Assembly: GCA_019155205.2 (NCBI GenBank)
Contig: JAHNZQ020000004.1
Location: 269,037-296,808 of the forward strand
Direction: 5' to 3'
DNA: 27,772 nt
Source: Gracilaria vermiculophylla
Lineage: Eukaryota; Rhodophyta; Florideophyceae; Gracilariales; Gracilariaceae
The position numbers and the translations under genes were made by a program. Each line of letters starts with the position of its first letter. Position 1 is the first letter of the stretch. A model generated the notes under the pieces. It searched no databases. It was not told the DNA's origin and saw only the letters and a list, made by a program, of their open reading frames with translations. Shown one piece after another: positions 16,261 to 26,148 of the stretch.

Positions 16261-17253
16261 TTACGGATGGAAGGCGCCCTCGGCACGCGCCATGTACGAG
16301 TAGTAGCAGCGCGTGGCCATGTCGCGGAACACGCCCGTACTCACGGCGTCTTTCACGTCGAACTCACTCTTGGTGGCGGCCGTGCGCCTGTTGAGCACCT
16401 CGCCGCTGACATCGTCCATGTCGTCGCGTCGCATGTTGGCGCACACGAACCGCCCCTTCAGCATGCGCTCCAGGCGCGCCAGCGCTTCGATGGTCCACCG
16501 CCACTCGTCCCTCCCCTCTGCGCCCAGCGCGAACTGGTACTTTGGCCGCCAGTTCTCGCGCAGCTCCGTGCCGAACGTCATGGACAGCACGCGAGACGGC
16601 AGCTTCTCCTGGTTGTATGCCGCGGCCGGCACCACGTATAACGCTCTTTCGCGCTGCGTTCCGCCGCGCACTGAGATGATTCCCGTGGCGTTTTGCCTCA
16701 CATTGTGTGCAACGATCACCAGGTCGTTGTTCGCCACATCAAAGCTGAACCGTCCCACATGATGAGGCAGAAGCGCATTTGTCGGTGCTCCATATGGGCA
16801 AAAGTCCTCCGTACGAATCTCAGAAGCGCCGCCGAAACTGTAACCCACCAGTTTGGCCCCGAACAGGCGCGCAGGAACCAGCAACAGATCCTTGCCCAGC
16901 TCCGCGCCATCCGCCGACCCTTCGTTCGACCCCATGCTCATGTCCGTTGGCCACCCCCCGCTCAGGTTCGTGAGTCTCTGCTCAGCGTGCACGACAAGCG
17001 AAGAGTCAAACGCCCGCGGCGACAGTTGCGCGCTGTGATGAAATCGTTGTGTGTGGTTGGCAAACAACCATGACGCTACGGCGAAATCCTCCGCCTGTTT
17101 CAAAGCTCTGCGGACGCTATGAACGTTCTCACACCTGAGTCTGACCTCGGTTTCAGGCAAGGCACCGTCTTCGCCACCACCGCCGCCCTCAAACGCCATC
17201 TTTTGAGGAACGGCCATTTTGCTCGGCGCACCGTTGGCGGACTGCACCGGCAT
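16261..17253 (-). CDS. P4: two-block family protein without bZIP
   Basis: A 330-residue paralogue that consists of little beyond the two family blocks. N-terminal block: FAVASWLFANHTQRFH (57-72), SPRAFDSSLVV (78-88), DLLLVPARLFGAKLVGYSF (122-140), VGRFSF (166-171), QNATGIISVRGG (187-198), LYVVPAAAYNQEKLPSRVL (205-223). Second block: LARLERMLKGRFV (258-270), GEVLNRRTA (284-292), VFRDMATRCYYSYM (308-321). It stops nine residues later, where P1 continues for about 140 residues to its bZIP. The short spacer between blocks, the absence of a disordered region and of bZIP make it the minimal form. The first in-frame ATG (MPVQSANGAP) is used; ATGs 12 and 18 codons later are alternatives. I found no bZIP-coding exon in the 189 bp before P3. 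Confidence 0.85.
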   Translation of the reverse strand: MPVQSANGAPSKMAVPQKMAFEGGGGGEDGALPETEVRLRCENVHSVRRALKQAEDFAVASWLFANHTQRFHHSAQLSPRAFDSSLVVHAEQRLTNLSGGWPTDMSMGSNEGSADGAELGKDLLLVPARLFGAKLVGYSFGGASEIRTEDFCPYGAPTNALLPHHVGRFSFDVANNDLVIVAHNVRQNATGIISVRGGTQRERALYVVPAAAYNQEKLPSRVLSMTFGTELRENWRPKYQFALGAEGRDEWRWTIEALARLERMLKGRFVCANMRRDDMDDVSGEVLNRRTAATKSEFDVKDAVSTGVFRDMATRCYYSYMARAEGAFHP

Positions 17254-17843
17254 ATCAGCGTCTTCCCTTAAAACGGTTACGTAGCAACGAAGTCTCCGCT
17301 CGGTGTACGTGCGGAGTGCGGACGCTTTGGGAACGGTGAAAAGGGCACATCGCGGCGACGACTTCGCGGCAGCTCCAAAAACGCCCAAATGCAATTGTGG
17401 AAAGCGTCAAATCAGCTCAGACGCGCTGGCGCAGCAGATGCGTGGCCCAGGCGCCTCGTTGTGTCTCGCTCGTCGAAATGCCACGAGCGCGGCTACCCAC
17501 CATGTCAGCGCAACACGATGGCTAACGCCCTGCATCCCCATCCCATCCAAGTCGCCCACATTTTGTCCGTCTGCGCCATCGTCTTTCTCCGTCGTCAGTC
17601 TCCAATCCACGCAGCACGTGCTCAACGCCAACCCCCTCCGTTCCGTTGCACTAACTACCTTATTGCACCCAGCTGTGCACATGATGCACTGCTAAGCACT
17701 AGTTTCAACCACTGCTTTTTAGAACGTTGGGTTTTGTGGAAAGTTCTCGAAACCTGCGTCGGCTTCTAGAAACCTTCACCTTCACCATTCTTCCACACCG
17801 TCTTCATTGTTTGTATGCCTTTTCCCACCCCACCTGGGTTCGT
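17254..17843. other. Intergenic region between P4 and the large membrane protein gene
   Basis: 590 bp with C-rich, G-poor plus strand and only short frames of no known family. It contains the P4 upstream region and the 3' flank of the next gene. Confidence 0.6.
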
Positions 17844-20800
17844 TCAAACGGCATCCATGCCGAGTTTTTCCGCACTCATGTCCACTGTCACTCGTGGTGT
17901 CAGTGTTTCTAACCATGTGTCAATGCCATGCCTCAAAATCTGCGCATTCTCATGACCCTCCATCGCTCGCTTCTGAATCGCTTGCCTCACCAACCCGGCA
18001 CTCCACCATTCAAGGTCACCCTGATTGTCTACTCGTCCTTCTGCCTTCCATACCTTCGCCGATAGCCTCTCTACCCTTTTATAGATCTCTACTGCAAATT
18101 TGATATCCCTAGAGGCGTATATCAAGGCCAGCTCTATCATAGCCTTAAGATCGCGATTCGCCAAGATCGCGCTTTCAAAAAGCACGATGGCAACTTCACG
18201 CTCAGCTTCTGATTTTCCCCACGTCGACAACCTGTTTGCTAGATATCGCATCAGTTCTCCCGCCCTCCTCACCTTGATTAGTTTTAGATGAAGCTTTGTC
18301 AACCGTTTCATGCGTTGTGTCTCTCCACATTTGTCTTCGCTATTCCAAATTCGCTTAGCCTTGTTATTTTCAAACGCAATTATATGACGAGCATCAATAT
18401 CTCTCCATAACAGTTCCACCGCCTTCAACGCCCGGTCCACATCAACTTCAGCCTGCTGTGCGTTGCCTTCGGCTTGGTTCTTCTCCTGATCAAGGATGCA
18501 GTTAACAAACATTTCAACCGTTTCAATGCGCCGCCCTAAAACAATAGCTCGTTCCATGAGAAGCAGGGCTTTTGGTCTGTTCTTACGGAACATTCCGCTC
18601 CCAGTTAGTACCCCTTTTGCAAGATCATGCATTGCTAGTGGATCTTGCTCCTGTACTTTTTTCAAGAGAACAGCTGGTGTTATCGGGTTTGGGTTGAAGT
18701 TCGTGAAGCCCACTGCCCCAAATGACTTAAACATATTGTCCCGCGATGACTCTGGTGAAGATGGAGGAGACGCCATCGGCGACAGTTCTACATCATTTGA
18801 CATGATATCTTCTTCGTCACTTGTATCTCCCAAGCTTAGCTGTGACTGTCTTGCGTGGGCCCTCGAACTTCTATTTGTAGCGCTTCTTTGTGACGACTTT
18901 GATCGTCCTTTTTTCGGCGACATCATGACCCACAATGGTGGTGGAGAAGGAGATCGTGATTCATCCCTAGTTGGAATCAGGCTAGAGCTCAATTTGAGTA
19001 TAGCATCCAGGTGCAGAGAGGCGTCACTTAACTCCGAAATACTAGCTTGCTCGTATGGTACGGCAGCACCATATCGAGTGGATCTAATTCGATGTACATT
19101 GTCTATTCTGTCATCCCAACTATGCGTCTCCATCGGCATTTGGTCGCCCACAATGATTAATGATGAATGCTTCAATTCAAAGAAAGCCATACCAGCTCTA
19201 AACGGCCACCAACCTTCCCAAACCAAAGCAGTTCGATCTGAATCAGCCCTACTGATTTTCTTTGCCATCACACCACAAGAAATTTTCTTACTCTCATTGT
19301 GCACCCTCACGTGCTTCATGTAATGGTTTCTTTGCCACTCTCTTCTACCGTGAAGACGACCCTCAAACGCGTCTCTCCAGTCTTGCCATCGAAAGACTGC
19401 TGGGGATAGTTCAATTGGTACATTTCCATCGCCTTCGACCACTATTTTCAGAGACAAACACGGTGAAGCTAGACAAAGGGTGACCAAAACTTTGAACGGT
19501 TGTGGGCCAGCAACTGGCCAGATCCTGAAGAAAACGCGCTTGATGCTGTTGTCTTTCAGTACTAAGACTTCCTTTGAGTGTTCCACTCGAAGGCTTGGAA
19601 ATCCCATTAACAGTAAAAGCATGGCTTCAATTCTATACTGCACACCTTTGTGACTTTCTTCTTCAAACAGTTGCAGCGCCGCATGAATTCCATTTTGGCA
19701 TTCCCATAGCAGACGTTCCTGAATGGTAGAATCGAGAAACCCATCGCGATCTGATGAATCGTTATTCATTATACCCTTCATGCAGCTCCAAAGTTGTTGA
19801 GAAATACAAATATGTATTAGTTTCTTCGGTAAGATTGGAAACCACCATTCGTCTTTTCCATCTCCTTCAAGATAGCAAAAGTCTGCTATTTCAGAACGAA
19901 CGCTTTCAGTCACGCATCCCATGAATGTCAAGCTCTGTTGCAGGTGCATGTGTGGAGCATCGAAATTCGCCAGTTGATACCTCAACTGACTCTGCTCCAA
20001 CTCATCGTGAAAGTCGAAGACCCTTTGACTCTTTTCTAAAGAGATTTTGTCAGTTGATGCGTCTGATCTCTGTTGGGCTCTGTCTGTATTCCCTTCGGCT
20101 TCTGATTCTTCATCCGATTCAATGACTTCACTATGGGGTTCATCATGCCCTGTGCTTTGTGTTGGCATAACGTGGGCGAACTTATACTCTTCACCCTTCA
20201 AACCAAATCCAGGTTGGTGCTTTAGCAAAAACTCGACATGATGGCCTGTGCTGAGCGCCATCCAGTTATCAATGCGAGCACTGACCTGCAAAATTCCCCG
20301 ATTGTCCCACAGGTATTTTCCATACTTTCCGGTCATGAAAGGGAAACCGCATCTTTTAGTGATGGGAGGATCAATGAAACCTAATTGAGACTGTAGAATA
20401 CGTATTGGGGCGTCTGAAGGTTTCAATTTTCTCCTTGGTCGATAGATATCGAAATCCTTGATATTCGGATCTGTCTGCTCGCAAGCTTGCGGATAACATC
20501 CGCACCATTCACTAATCCCTATGAATATCGCAAACCATTCAATCTGAGCAGGAGTCAGGTGTTCTACAAAATCATACAAATTGGACGGAACTTGTGCAAT
20601 TGCCTCCTTAATAAGCGGCTTGTAGAGGCCATGGGATGGTATAGGATCATCAATGTGCTTCAAAACAGGCCTACTGTACGGAAGTCCTGAACCCGCGAGG
20701 AAGCATTTCCGCAAAACTTCGTGCTTATCAAACAATTGATCTCGCTTCGCCGTAAGGAATTTGTGCCACTTTTCTGGGCCGAGAAATGAACTCTGGCCTT

Positions 20801-21767
20801 GGTTTGTTGTCGTGCGATACTCTCGCGGTTCATTGGCGCATTCAATCTCCATTCGAAGTACGGCTGTGGCCCACACCTTTGCCGCAAAATTCTGTCGCCT
20901 TTCCTCCCAAGAATCTGTCTCGTACACTTGAGCCTGCGAATCCTGAATCCACTCTTTTCCAAACTGTGAGAGGTATGCCACTGTCCATCGCACAAAGGTT
21001 GCCTCAGGCTTTCGGGGCTGCAATTTTCCACTACGATCAAACGAGACGTGCGGCGCAGAGCTGCCGATTAACTCGTTGTCTACAATGGAACTGTTGACTT
21101 TCATCCTGTCAATCATTCTTGTTATTCTCCGAACGTCAGAAAATCGCTTGTTCGGCTCGTAATGAATTTCACAGCGGACTGGAGGTCGCTGTTCTCTCTG
21201 TTTATCACAAGCCTCTGGAATGGGGTCAAACTGTCTCGCATGGTCAAAGGTGTCCAAGGAAATGCTTTTGGCATGCTTGAAAGGATTCCGGGTTGTTCGT
21301 GCTCCTGGTTTTTCGAACAAAGCCACACTTGATGGTCGGGGTTCTTTCGATTCGTCGGACAAGTGAGAATGATGTGTATCAAAAGCCATTACGTTCAACT
21401 GGCATAGGTAAGATGCAGCCTCAAGGGATACTGCCGCCTTGATAGCCCATTTTCGAAACTGGTAAAGCTGCACAAGACCCCAGACAGTGCGAACCAAATG
21501 ATAAATGCTGAGCGTCAGGGCCGCAATACCCGCAAACATTTCTTTGTAATCCGGCTCTTTGAGACGTCGTTGAAGAATAATGTAGTAAATAATAAGTGGC
21601 ATTGGCACTGTGACGACTATAATGTGCATGATGCCATTTCGAAACGTTTTACGAATGGATGTCCAACGCTCGGAGATGAAATCGTGGTAGTAGAGAAAAG
21701 CCCACGGAATCAGTATGGCCAAGTACACGCCGGACACGAATGGAAGACTATCCCCTCTCCCTGTCAT
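17844..21767 (-). CDS. Large membrane protein with SEL1/TPR-like C-terminal repeats, function unknown
   Basis: An intronless 1307-residue protein. Three hydrophobic segments near the N-terminus (about 8-27, 46-66 and 77-99) suggest membrane anchoring; the remaining 1200 residues are soluble. The middle (about 270-950) has many Trp and Cys but no domain I recognise; an acidic stretch (SDEESEAEG) divides it. A Ser/Arg-rich low-complexity segment (SRSPSPPP, SPKKGRSKSSQRS) precedes the C-terminal 266 residues, which are helical and contain SEL1/TPR-like units such as DPLAMHDLAKGVLTGSG followed by RPKALLLMERAI, VAIVLFESAILANRDLKAMIELALIYA, and AIQKRAMEGHENAQ. SEL1-like repeats mediate protein interaction, often at the ER. 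The frame is open 116 codons further upstream but without ATG, so the first ATG (MTGRGDSLPF) is used; it has A at -3. Confidence 0.85.
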   Translation of the reverse strand: MTGRGDSLPFVSGVYLAILIPWAFLYYHDFISERWTSIRKTFRNGIMHIIVVTVPMPLIIYYIILQRRLKEPDYKEMFAGIAALTLSIYHLVRTVWGLVQLYQFRKWAIKAAVSLEAASYLCQLNVMAFDTHHSHLSDESKEPRPSSVALFEKPGARTTRNPFKHAKSISLDTFDHARQFDPIPEACDKQREQRPPVRCEIHYEPNKRFSDVRRITRMIDRMKVNSSIVDNELIGSSAPHVSFDRSGKLQPRKPEATFVRWTVAYLSQFGKEWIQDSQAQVYETDSWEERRQNFAAKVWATAVLRMEIECANEPREYRTTTNQGQSSFLGPEKWHKFLTAKRDQLFDKHEVLRKCFLAGSGLPYSRPVLKHIDDPIPSHGLYKPLIKEAIAQVPSNLYDFVEHLTPAQIEWFAIFIGISEWCGCYPQACEQTDPNIKDFDIYRPRRKLKPSDAPIRILQSQLGFIDPPITKRCGFPFMTGKYGKYLWDNRGILQVSARIDNWMALSTGHHVEFLLKHQPGFGLKGEEYKFAHVMPTQSTGHDEPHSEVIESDEESEAEGNTDRAQQRSDASTDKISLEKSQRVFDFHDELEQSQLRYQLANFDAPHMHLQQSLTFMGCVTESVRSEIADFCYLEGDGKDEWWFPILPKKLIHICISQQLWSCMKGIMNNDSSDRDGFLDSTIQERLLWECQNGIHAALQLFEEESHKGVQYRIEAMLLLLMGFPSLRVEHSKEVLVLKDNSIKRVFFRIWPVAGPQPFKVLVTLCLASPCLSLKIVVEGDGNVPIELSPAVFRWQDWRDAFEGRLHGRREWQRNHYMKHVRVHNESKKISCGVMAKKISRADSDRTALVWEGWWPFRAGMAFFELKHSSLIIVGDQMPMETHSWDDRIDNVHRIRSTRYGAAVPYEQASISELSDASLHLDAILKLSSSLIPTRDESRSPSPPPLWVMMSPKKGRSKSSQRSATNRSSRAHARQSQLSLGDTSDEEDIMSNDVELSPMASPPSSPESSRDNMFKSFGAVGFTNFNPNPITPAVLLKKVQEQDPLAMHDLAKGVLTGSGMFRKNRPKALLLMERAIVLGRRIETVEMFVNCILDQEKNQAEGNAQQAEVDVDRALKAVELLWRDIDARHIIAFENNKAKRIWNSEDKCGETQRMKRLTKLHLKLIKVRRAGELMRYLANRLSTWGKSEAEREVAIVLFESAILANRDLKAMIELALIYASRDIKFAVEIYKRVERLSAKVWKAEGRVDNQGDLEWWSAGLVRQAIQKRAMEGHENAQILRHGIDTWLETLTPRVTVDMSAEKLGMDAV

Positions 21768-23294
21768 CGTGATACGGGACGAGCCGCGTCGATGCACATG
21801 AGACGCGATCGACGGGTTGTACAAAAAAGACCGCGAAGGCAAGATTGGGGCGTATACGAAACCGCTGACGGTGGCGTTGAGCTGAGAGCGTTGCAGGTGG
21901 TTGACAGCTGAATAAGAAGAGAACGCGAGCAACGGGAGAACGTGCGAAAACCGACCAGTCGCGTGAGTGCCGGCGCAAACGTCACCACACTGATATTGTA
22001 GAGGCAGAAGGGACGCGCCACGGGCGCAAATTAACACCGGGCACAGTGCCGAGTTGGCATCTGCGCTGGTGAGCAGGTATGCGTGGTATCCATACCTTTG
22101 GTACGAAGCACGCAATCAGCTTCATCTGCGTGAGGGCGGGCAGCAACGCAAAGTTGCTCACGAGGTGCTCACTGCGTGGGGGTATGCTGGCGGTAGCGAT
22201 CGCAACAGTAAATCACTCGCATGGCACACATATCTGTCGCGTGCCGGGGGCAGTACGTCCCACCGCGATAGTGACACCCTTCTGTACATGTTACAAAGGC
22301 CAGCCATCGCAGAAAAATTGATAATGACATGAGTACAACAAAATCATCTTGCGACGCTTCCCTAATGGGCGGCACCATTGATGCTTCTTTTATGAATACT
22401 CTGAAACGGTGGCGAGATGGAGAACAAGGTTCGTGGATAATTATGCCAGCAGTGATCTGCGGGTGAGCAGCTGAAAGCCAAGACAAGAACGTGAAATGAT
22501 TGCATCGAAGCCTGAACGCACATGGCTCATATTTCGACAAGAACTCAGGCTCGGGAGCGACCCTTCAGCATCGTCATGAGTTGGGGGCAAAACCTGGGGA
22601 GGTCATGCACCCAAGGCGTCAGATATTGAGATAAAGTTAGTACGATGGCAAAGGGGCGAGAACCAGCTCAACAGTTCCTGAACACCGTCGGTTTTGATGG
22701 GAGTAGAGTGCCATGGCCCTCAGTAATCAACATGATGGCTTGTTAGCCAAGCCAGTTGGAGTGACTTCCGCTCTGCTTCACGCGTATAATGTTATGGACT
22801 GCTGTTGCACGGGGGCTTGCTATGAGTAATTCGAGATCATGTTGAGCGCGTGAATTTGAACTTGTCTCATGATGCAAGATATCATAGCTACTGATGATTA
22901 TGACAAATCTACTGATAAAGGATCAACTGTGGGGACAACGTGCTCCGTAATACATTGCATAATGTATCCCTTATCCTTCGTAGCTTGTAGATATTTCCAC
23001 GGGTAACCTTGAAGAGTGTGCAACCCACAGCCTTCGTTGCTCCAGCAAGATTACAGACTTCTATACGTGTTTGAGCTCGGCAAAATGACGTCATCGGTAT
23101 GATTCAAAATTGCTCGACAGTCAATCCTATTTGCACACACCCTGAGAGGGACGACCAATTGAACGTGAGCACTGTGACACATAAGGGACTGTAAAGGAGT
23201 AGATATCCCCACGCTCGACTCTTTACAAGTGATACACTCACGGCTTGGCACCGTGCGTCCAAACAAACGAGTGACGCTATTCATCGACCTCACA
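21768..23294. other. 1.5-kb intergenic region between the membrane protein gene and SerRS
   Basis: No convincing gene; the longest frames (near 22169-22540 and 23051-23380, minus strand) have no family resemblance. A perfect CRE palindrome TGACGTCA occurs at 23086-23093. Nothing else stands out. Confidence 0.55.
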
Positions 23295-24830
23295 TCAAGC
23301 AGCTCCACGTACGGCAGGTATGGCTTCTCTACTACTGATGCTGCCGTGCGCATGATCTGCCCTAATCTCTTCAAGGCCACCCATAAACGGTCTCAATGCC
23401 TCAGGAATACGAATAGACCCATCCGCCTGCTGATGGGTCTCAAGAATGGCAATCACCATTCTTGGAACCGCACACGCTGTTGCGTTTAAAGTATGTACAT
23501 ATCGGTTGTCCCCTTGACTCTCTCTGTACCGTATGTTAAGCCGTCGTGCTTGGTAGTCAGTACAATTAGAAGCCGAAGAAATCTCTCCATATGAGCCTCG
23601 TCCAGGCATCCAAGCCTCGATATCATATTTTCTATAGGCTGGGTTCCCTAAATCCTCCGAGGGCATATCCAACACTTGAAAATGCAATCCCAAAGAGCTA
23701 TACATTTCTTCCTCCAACACTCGAAGCTCTTCATGGAGTCTTTCAGAGTCATCAGGATGAGACAATATGAACAATTCCACCTTCGAAAACTGATGAACCC
23801 GGTAGAGTCCCTTGGTTGTGCTTCCCGCCGCACCAACTTCTCGCCTGAAACAATGGGAAAACGCGGCCATCTTAATGGGTAACTGTTCCTTGTCGAGAAT
23901 CTGGCCGGCATAATACCCCCCGAGAGGAATCTCGGCAGTACCGACCAAGCAAAGATCAGAATCCTCGATACGATAAACCTGGCTTGCCTCTCCGCGAGGT
24001 TGGAAGCCACAACCAGCAACAACCTCTTCTCGAGCCACATCAGGAGTGGTCATTACAGTGAAACCGTGCTTTGCTGCAAGCGTCATAGCCCAATTGACGA
24101 GAGCCAACTCCAAGAGAGCCCCAGCATTTCTCAAGTAATAAAACTTATGTCCACTGACACGCGCAGCGTTTTCAAAATCGACCATGTCAAGATCGGTAGC
24201 CAATTCTAGATGAGGTTTGAGTGCAATACCCGTTGTTTCAGACGTGCGTTTTGCTCCATAGGTGCTGATAATGGATGCATTCTCTTCAGAACCTCTGGGA
24301 ACGCTGGGATGGGTCATATTCGGAATTTTCGCGGCCTCTACTTGAAGTTGCCGCTCTGCTTCAGAGAGTTGGGCTTCGAGCTGTGCAAGAGCTACTTTTA
24401 GCTCTTTGCCCTCTGCGATGCATTTCTGGCGTTGTTCCGGCGCCATTTTCCCCGCAGATTTCATGAGCTTTGCGTTTTCATTGCGCTGTTTACGAATACT
24501 ATCGGTATTTATAGATAGCTGGACAAATCGTTCGTATAGTTGGACCACAAGATCTGCATCGACAGACACGCTTCTATCAATGATATTCTGTTTCACGGCT
24601 GGAAGATTCTCCTTGACAAACTTGAGATCGACAGACGCTGATGCAATAACTTTTCCGGAGCCTGGACGCCCGAGCCGGCGACGCGTTGAACAATTTCGCA
24701 TGGAGCGCAGAAAGCCATTGACAACCCGGGATGATGGCAGCGTGCTTTGCACGGTGTACATGGGTAGGACAGGACTGACGAACGCATGGTTCCGCATCAC
24801 TACTGCAAGTGGATTTCGAAAGAAAGGCAT
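23295..24830 (-). CDS. serS: Seryl-tRNA synthetase, organellar type
   Basis: A 511-residue bacterial-type class II synthetase that charges tRNA-Ser. After a basic, Ser/Arg-rich leader of about 60 residues that looks like an organelle targeting sequence, the tRNA-binding coiled-coil arm runs about 67-170 (LKFVKENLPAVKQNI to EAAKIPNMTHPSVP). The catalytic core shows the TAEIPL serine-site string near 298-303, motif 2 as FSHCFRREVGAAG near 324-336, the GEISSASNCTDYQARR string near 415-430, and motif 3 NATACAVPRMVIAILETHQ near 449-467 ending in PFMGG. About 26 residues follow PFMGG, longer than usual. The first in-frame ATG (MPFFRNPL) is used; the frame opens 35 codons earlier without ATG, and Met12 and Met24 are alternatives. 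Destination (plastid, mitochondrion or both) cannot be told. Divergent from the four-helix membrane protein gene. Confidence 0.95.
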   Translation of the reverse strand: MPFFRNPLAVVMRNHAFVSPVLPMYTVQSTLPSSRVVNGFLRSMRNCSTRRRLGRPGSGKVIASASVDLKFVKENLPAVKQNIIDRSVSVDADLVVQLYERFVQLSINTDSIRKQRNENAKLMKSAGKMAPEQRQKCIAEGKELKVALAQLEAQLSEAERQLQVEAAKIPNMTHPSVPRGSEENASIISTYGAKRTSETTGIALKPHLELATDLDMVDFENAARVSGHKFYYLRNAGALLELALVNWAMTLAAKHGFTVMTTPDVAREEVVAGCGFQPRGEASQVYRIEDSDLCLVGTAEIPLGGYYAGQILDKEQLPIKMAAFSHCFRREVGAAGSTTKGLYRVHQFSKVELFILSHPDDSERLHEELRVLEEEMYSSLGLHFQVLDMPSEDLGNPAYRKYDIEAWMPGRGSYGEISSASNCTDYQARRLNIRYRESQGDNRYVHTLNATACAVPRMVIAILETHQQADGSIRIPEALRPFMGGLEEIRADHAHGSISSREAIPAVRGAA

Positions 24831-25282
24831 CTGGCCAGACCAGGATGCGACAAAAGAATGCCTTGAATGGACGGAGCGCTCGACTCGCTCAAGAGCAGAC
24901 GAGATTAAGACGCAGCTGCGCGCATTCCGCAGCAACTGTCTTGGCCGCTTGCTTGGCCCGCGTAGTCCACGAGTGCGGTTTCCGGTCTGAGGGCTATTTT
25001 GGCTCTTTTGTTAGTTTTATCGAAATTTTCGGTGCACGAATATCCCTCTCCTCTGATGTGATGGACGACTGGCGATTACGGGAGTGACACGTACTAATAC
25101 CACAACGGACAAAAAGGTCTGCCATTATTCCCCTATGAGAGCTCTAGAGTACCGTACGTTGGGATGCGCCGTTCGTGCAATGGCGGTATCAACATCGCCA
25201 CCAACGGGTTCGAAAGGCTCATTACGAGGTAGACGATAAACGGACCGGTAAACTTTGTGAAAGAAGGTACGACCTTGGCGAT
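24831..25282. promoter_or_regulatory. Divergent promoter region of SerRS and the four-helix membrane protein
   Basis: 452 bp separate the start codons of two diverging genes, so both promoters must lie here. Two short overlapping upstream ORFs precede the plus-strand gene: ATG at 25135 (34 codons, stop 25237-25239) and ATG at 25164 (22 codons, stop 25230-25232). Whether they are in the mRNA depends on the unknown transcription start. No clear TATA box seen. Confidence 0.4.
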
Positions 25283-25955
25283 ATGGGGAAGACTCATTTC
25301 TGCTTCGGTGCGAGCTTTTTCATTCTAGCGGTAAGTAAGAAACTGTACATGTTTCACTCCTTGGATTACGCTCTAACACTTGACGAAGACTAGCGGAACT
25401 TTGCTTCTCACATGGACATGTTGGTGGCTCTGGGTTGTCGGACCCTCAGTTCCAGCCCGACGCCCATTCTACAACTCCTTGACAGACATACCGCCGTTGA
25501 TACAGGAGGCCACAAACTACTCAAGTAGACCAATATTCACGTACTCCCTTGCAGGTGGATGGCCCACTCGCAATTCAGTAATTCGCCTGCTTGCTTCTTC
25601 GTTGGCAGTTTTGTGCGCTTTCTCGTTTTCGTCCATCGCAACTGTGGCGTCACAAAGAACTGCACGCTTGACATTCTGCACATTCTTGATGTGCACGGTG
25701 GTGATCACGTTGATAGCAACCGGATACGACTTGGCTTCCATTGTGTCTACCGCGAAGGAGTGTGCTGCTTCTGATTGCGTAACTGAGGTGCCGAAGGAAA
25801 TCTTGGACAGCGGACATGTTTGCCGATGTAGCGTCGCGGGATGGTTTTATTTTACATTAGTCGCTGATATAATACTCTTGGTGAGTGCCATATGTTGCAT
25901 TGTGCTCACCATAATACCTGTCATGAAGCGACGAGGAGCGGATCCTGCGTATTAG
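25283..25955 (+). CDS. Four-helix membrane protein of unknown family, two exons
   Basis: Exons 25283-25330 and 25389-25955 join into 204 residues. Predicted membrane segments: about 9-34 (spanning the splice join), 80-104, 110-136 and 167-194, with short basic C-terminus (MKRRGADPAY). The loop between helices 3 and 4 has four Cys (141, 146, 161, 163) that could form disulfides. The helix-1 end is Trp-rich (TWTCWWLWVV). Four-helix layout recalls claudin, Sur7 or MARVEL proteins, but no diagnostic motif is complete, so I assign no family. The intron (58 bp, donor GTAAGT, CTAAC branch-like site, AAG acceptor) is chosen because it keeps the frame; a CTAG acceptor four bases later would break it. 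The first ATG in frame in exon 1 is used. Confidence 0.75.
25331..25388 (+). other. Intron of the four-helix membrane protein gene
   Basis: 58-bp GT-AG intron, phase 0, with perfect donor GTAAGT and a CTAAC branch-like pentamer at 25373-25377. Very short, with the branch only about 12 nt from the acceptor, which is the weak point of this call. Confidence 0.7.
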
Positions 25956-26148
25956 AAATGTTGCATCTTCGAACCCAGGAACTTGCAAGTAACTTGCGAA
26001 GCACTAACGTATACAAAAGCAAACATTCGTCACAAAACACAGACAACCGTCTTGATGAAGTCATTTTGCTGACCGAGTGGCGCAAGCTTAGCGAAACCAA
26101 CTGTTTCTAACTGCCGCTAGCATCCAGAATCTGCCACACGCTACCAAG

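Noticed and set aside
22169..22540. Minus-strand frame of 123 codons upstream of the large membrane protein gene
   Set aside because: No homology, Cys/His-rich chance-like composition; it lies in the presumed promoter.
23086..23093. CRE palindrome TGACGTCA
   Set aside because: A perfect 8-mer is expected about once in 65 kb by chance and it is 1.3 kb from the nearest start codon; not enough to call a site.
25197..25215. GGGTTCGAAAGGCTC resembling a tRNA B box
   Set aside because: The flanking bases do not form a T-arm stem and no anticodon or acceptor stem fits; no tRNA is supported.
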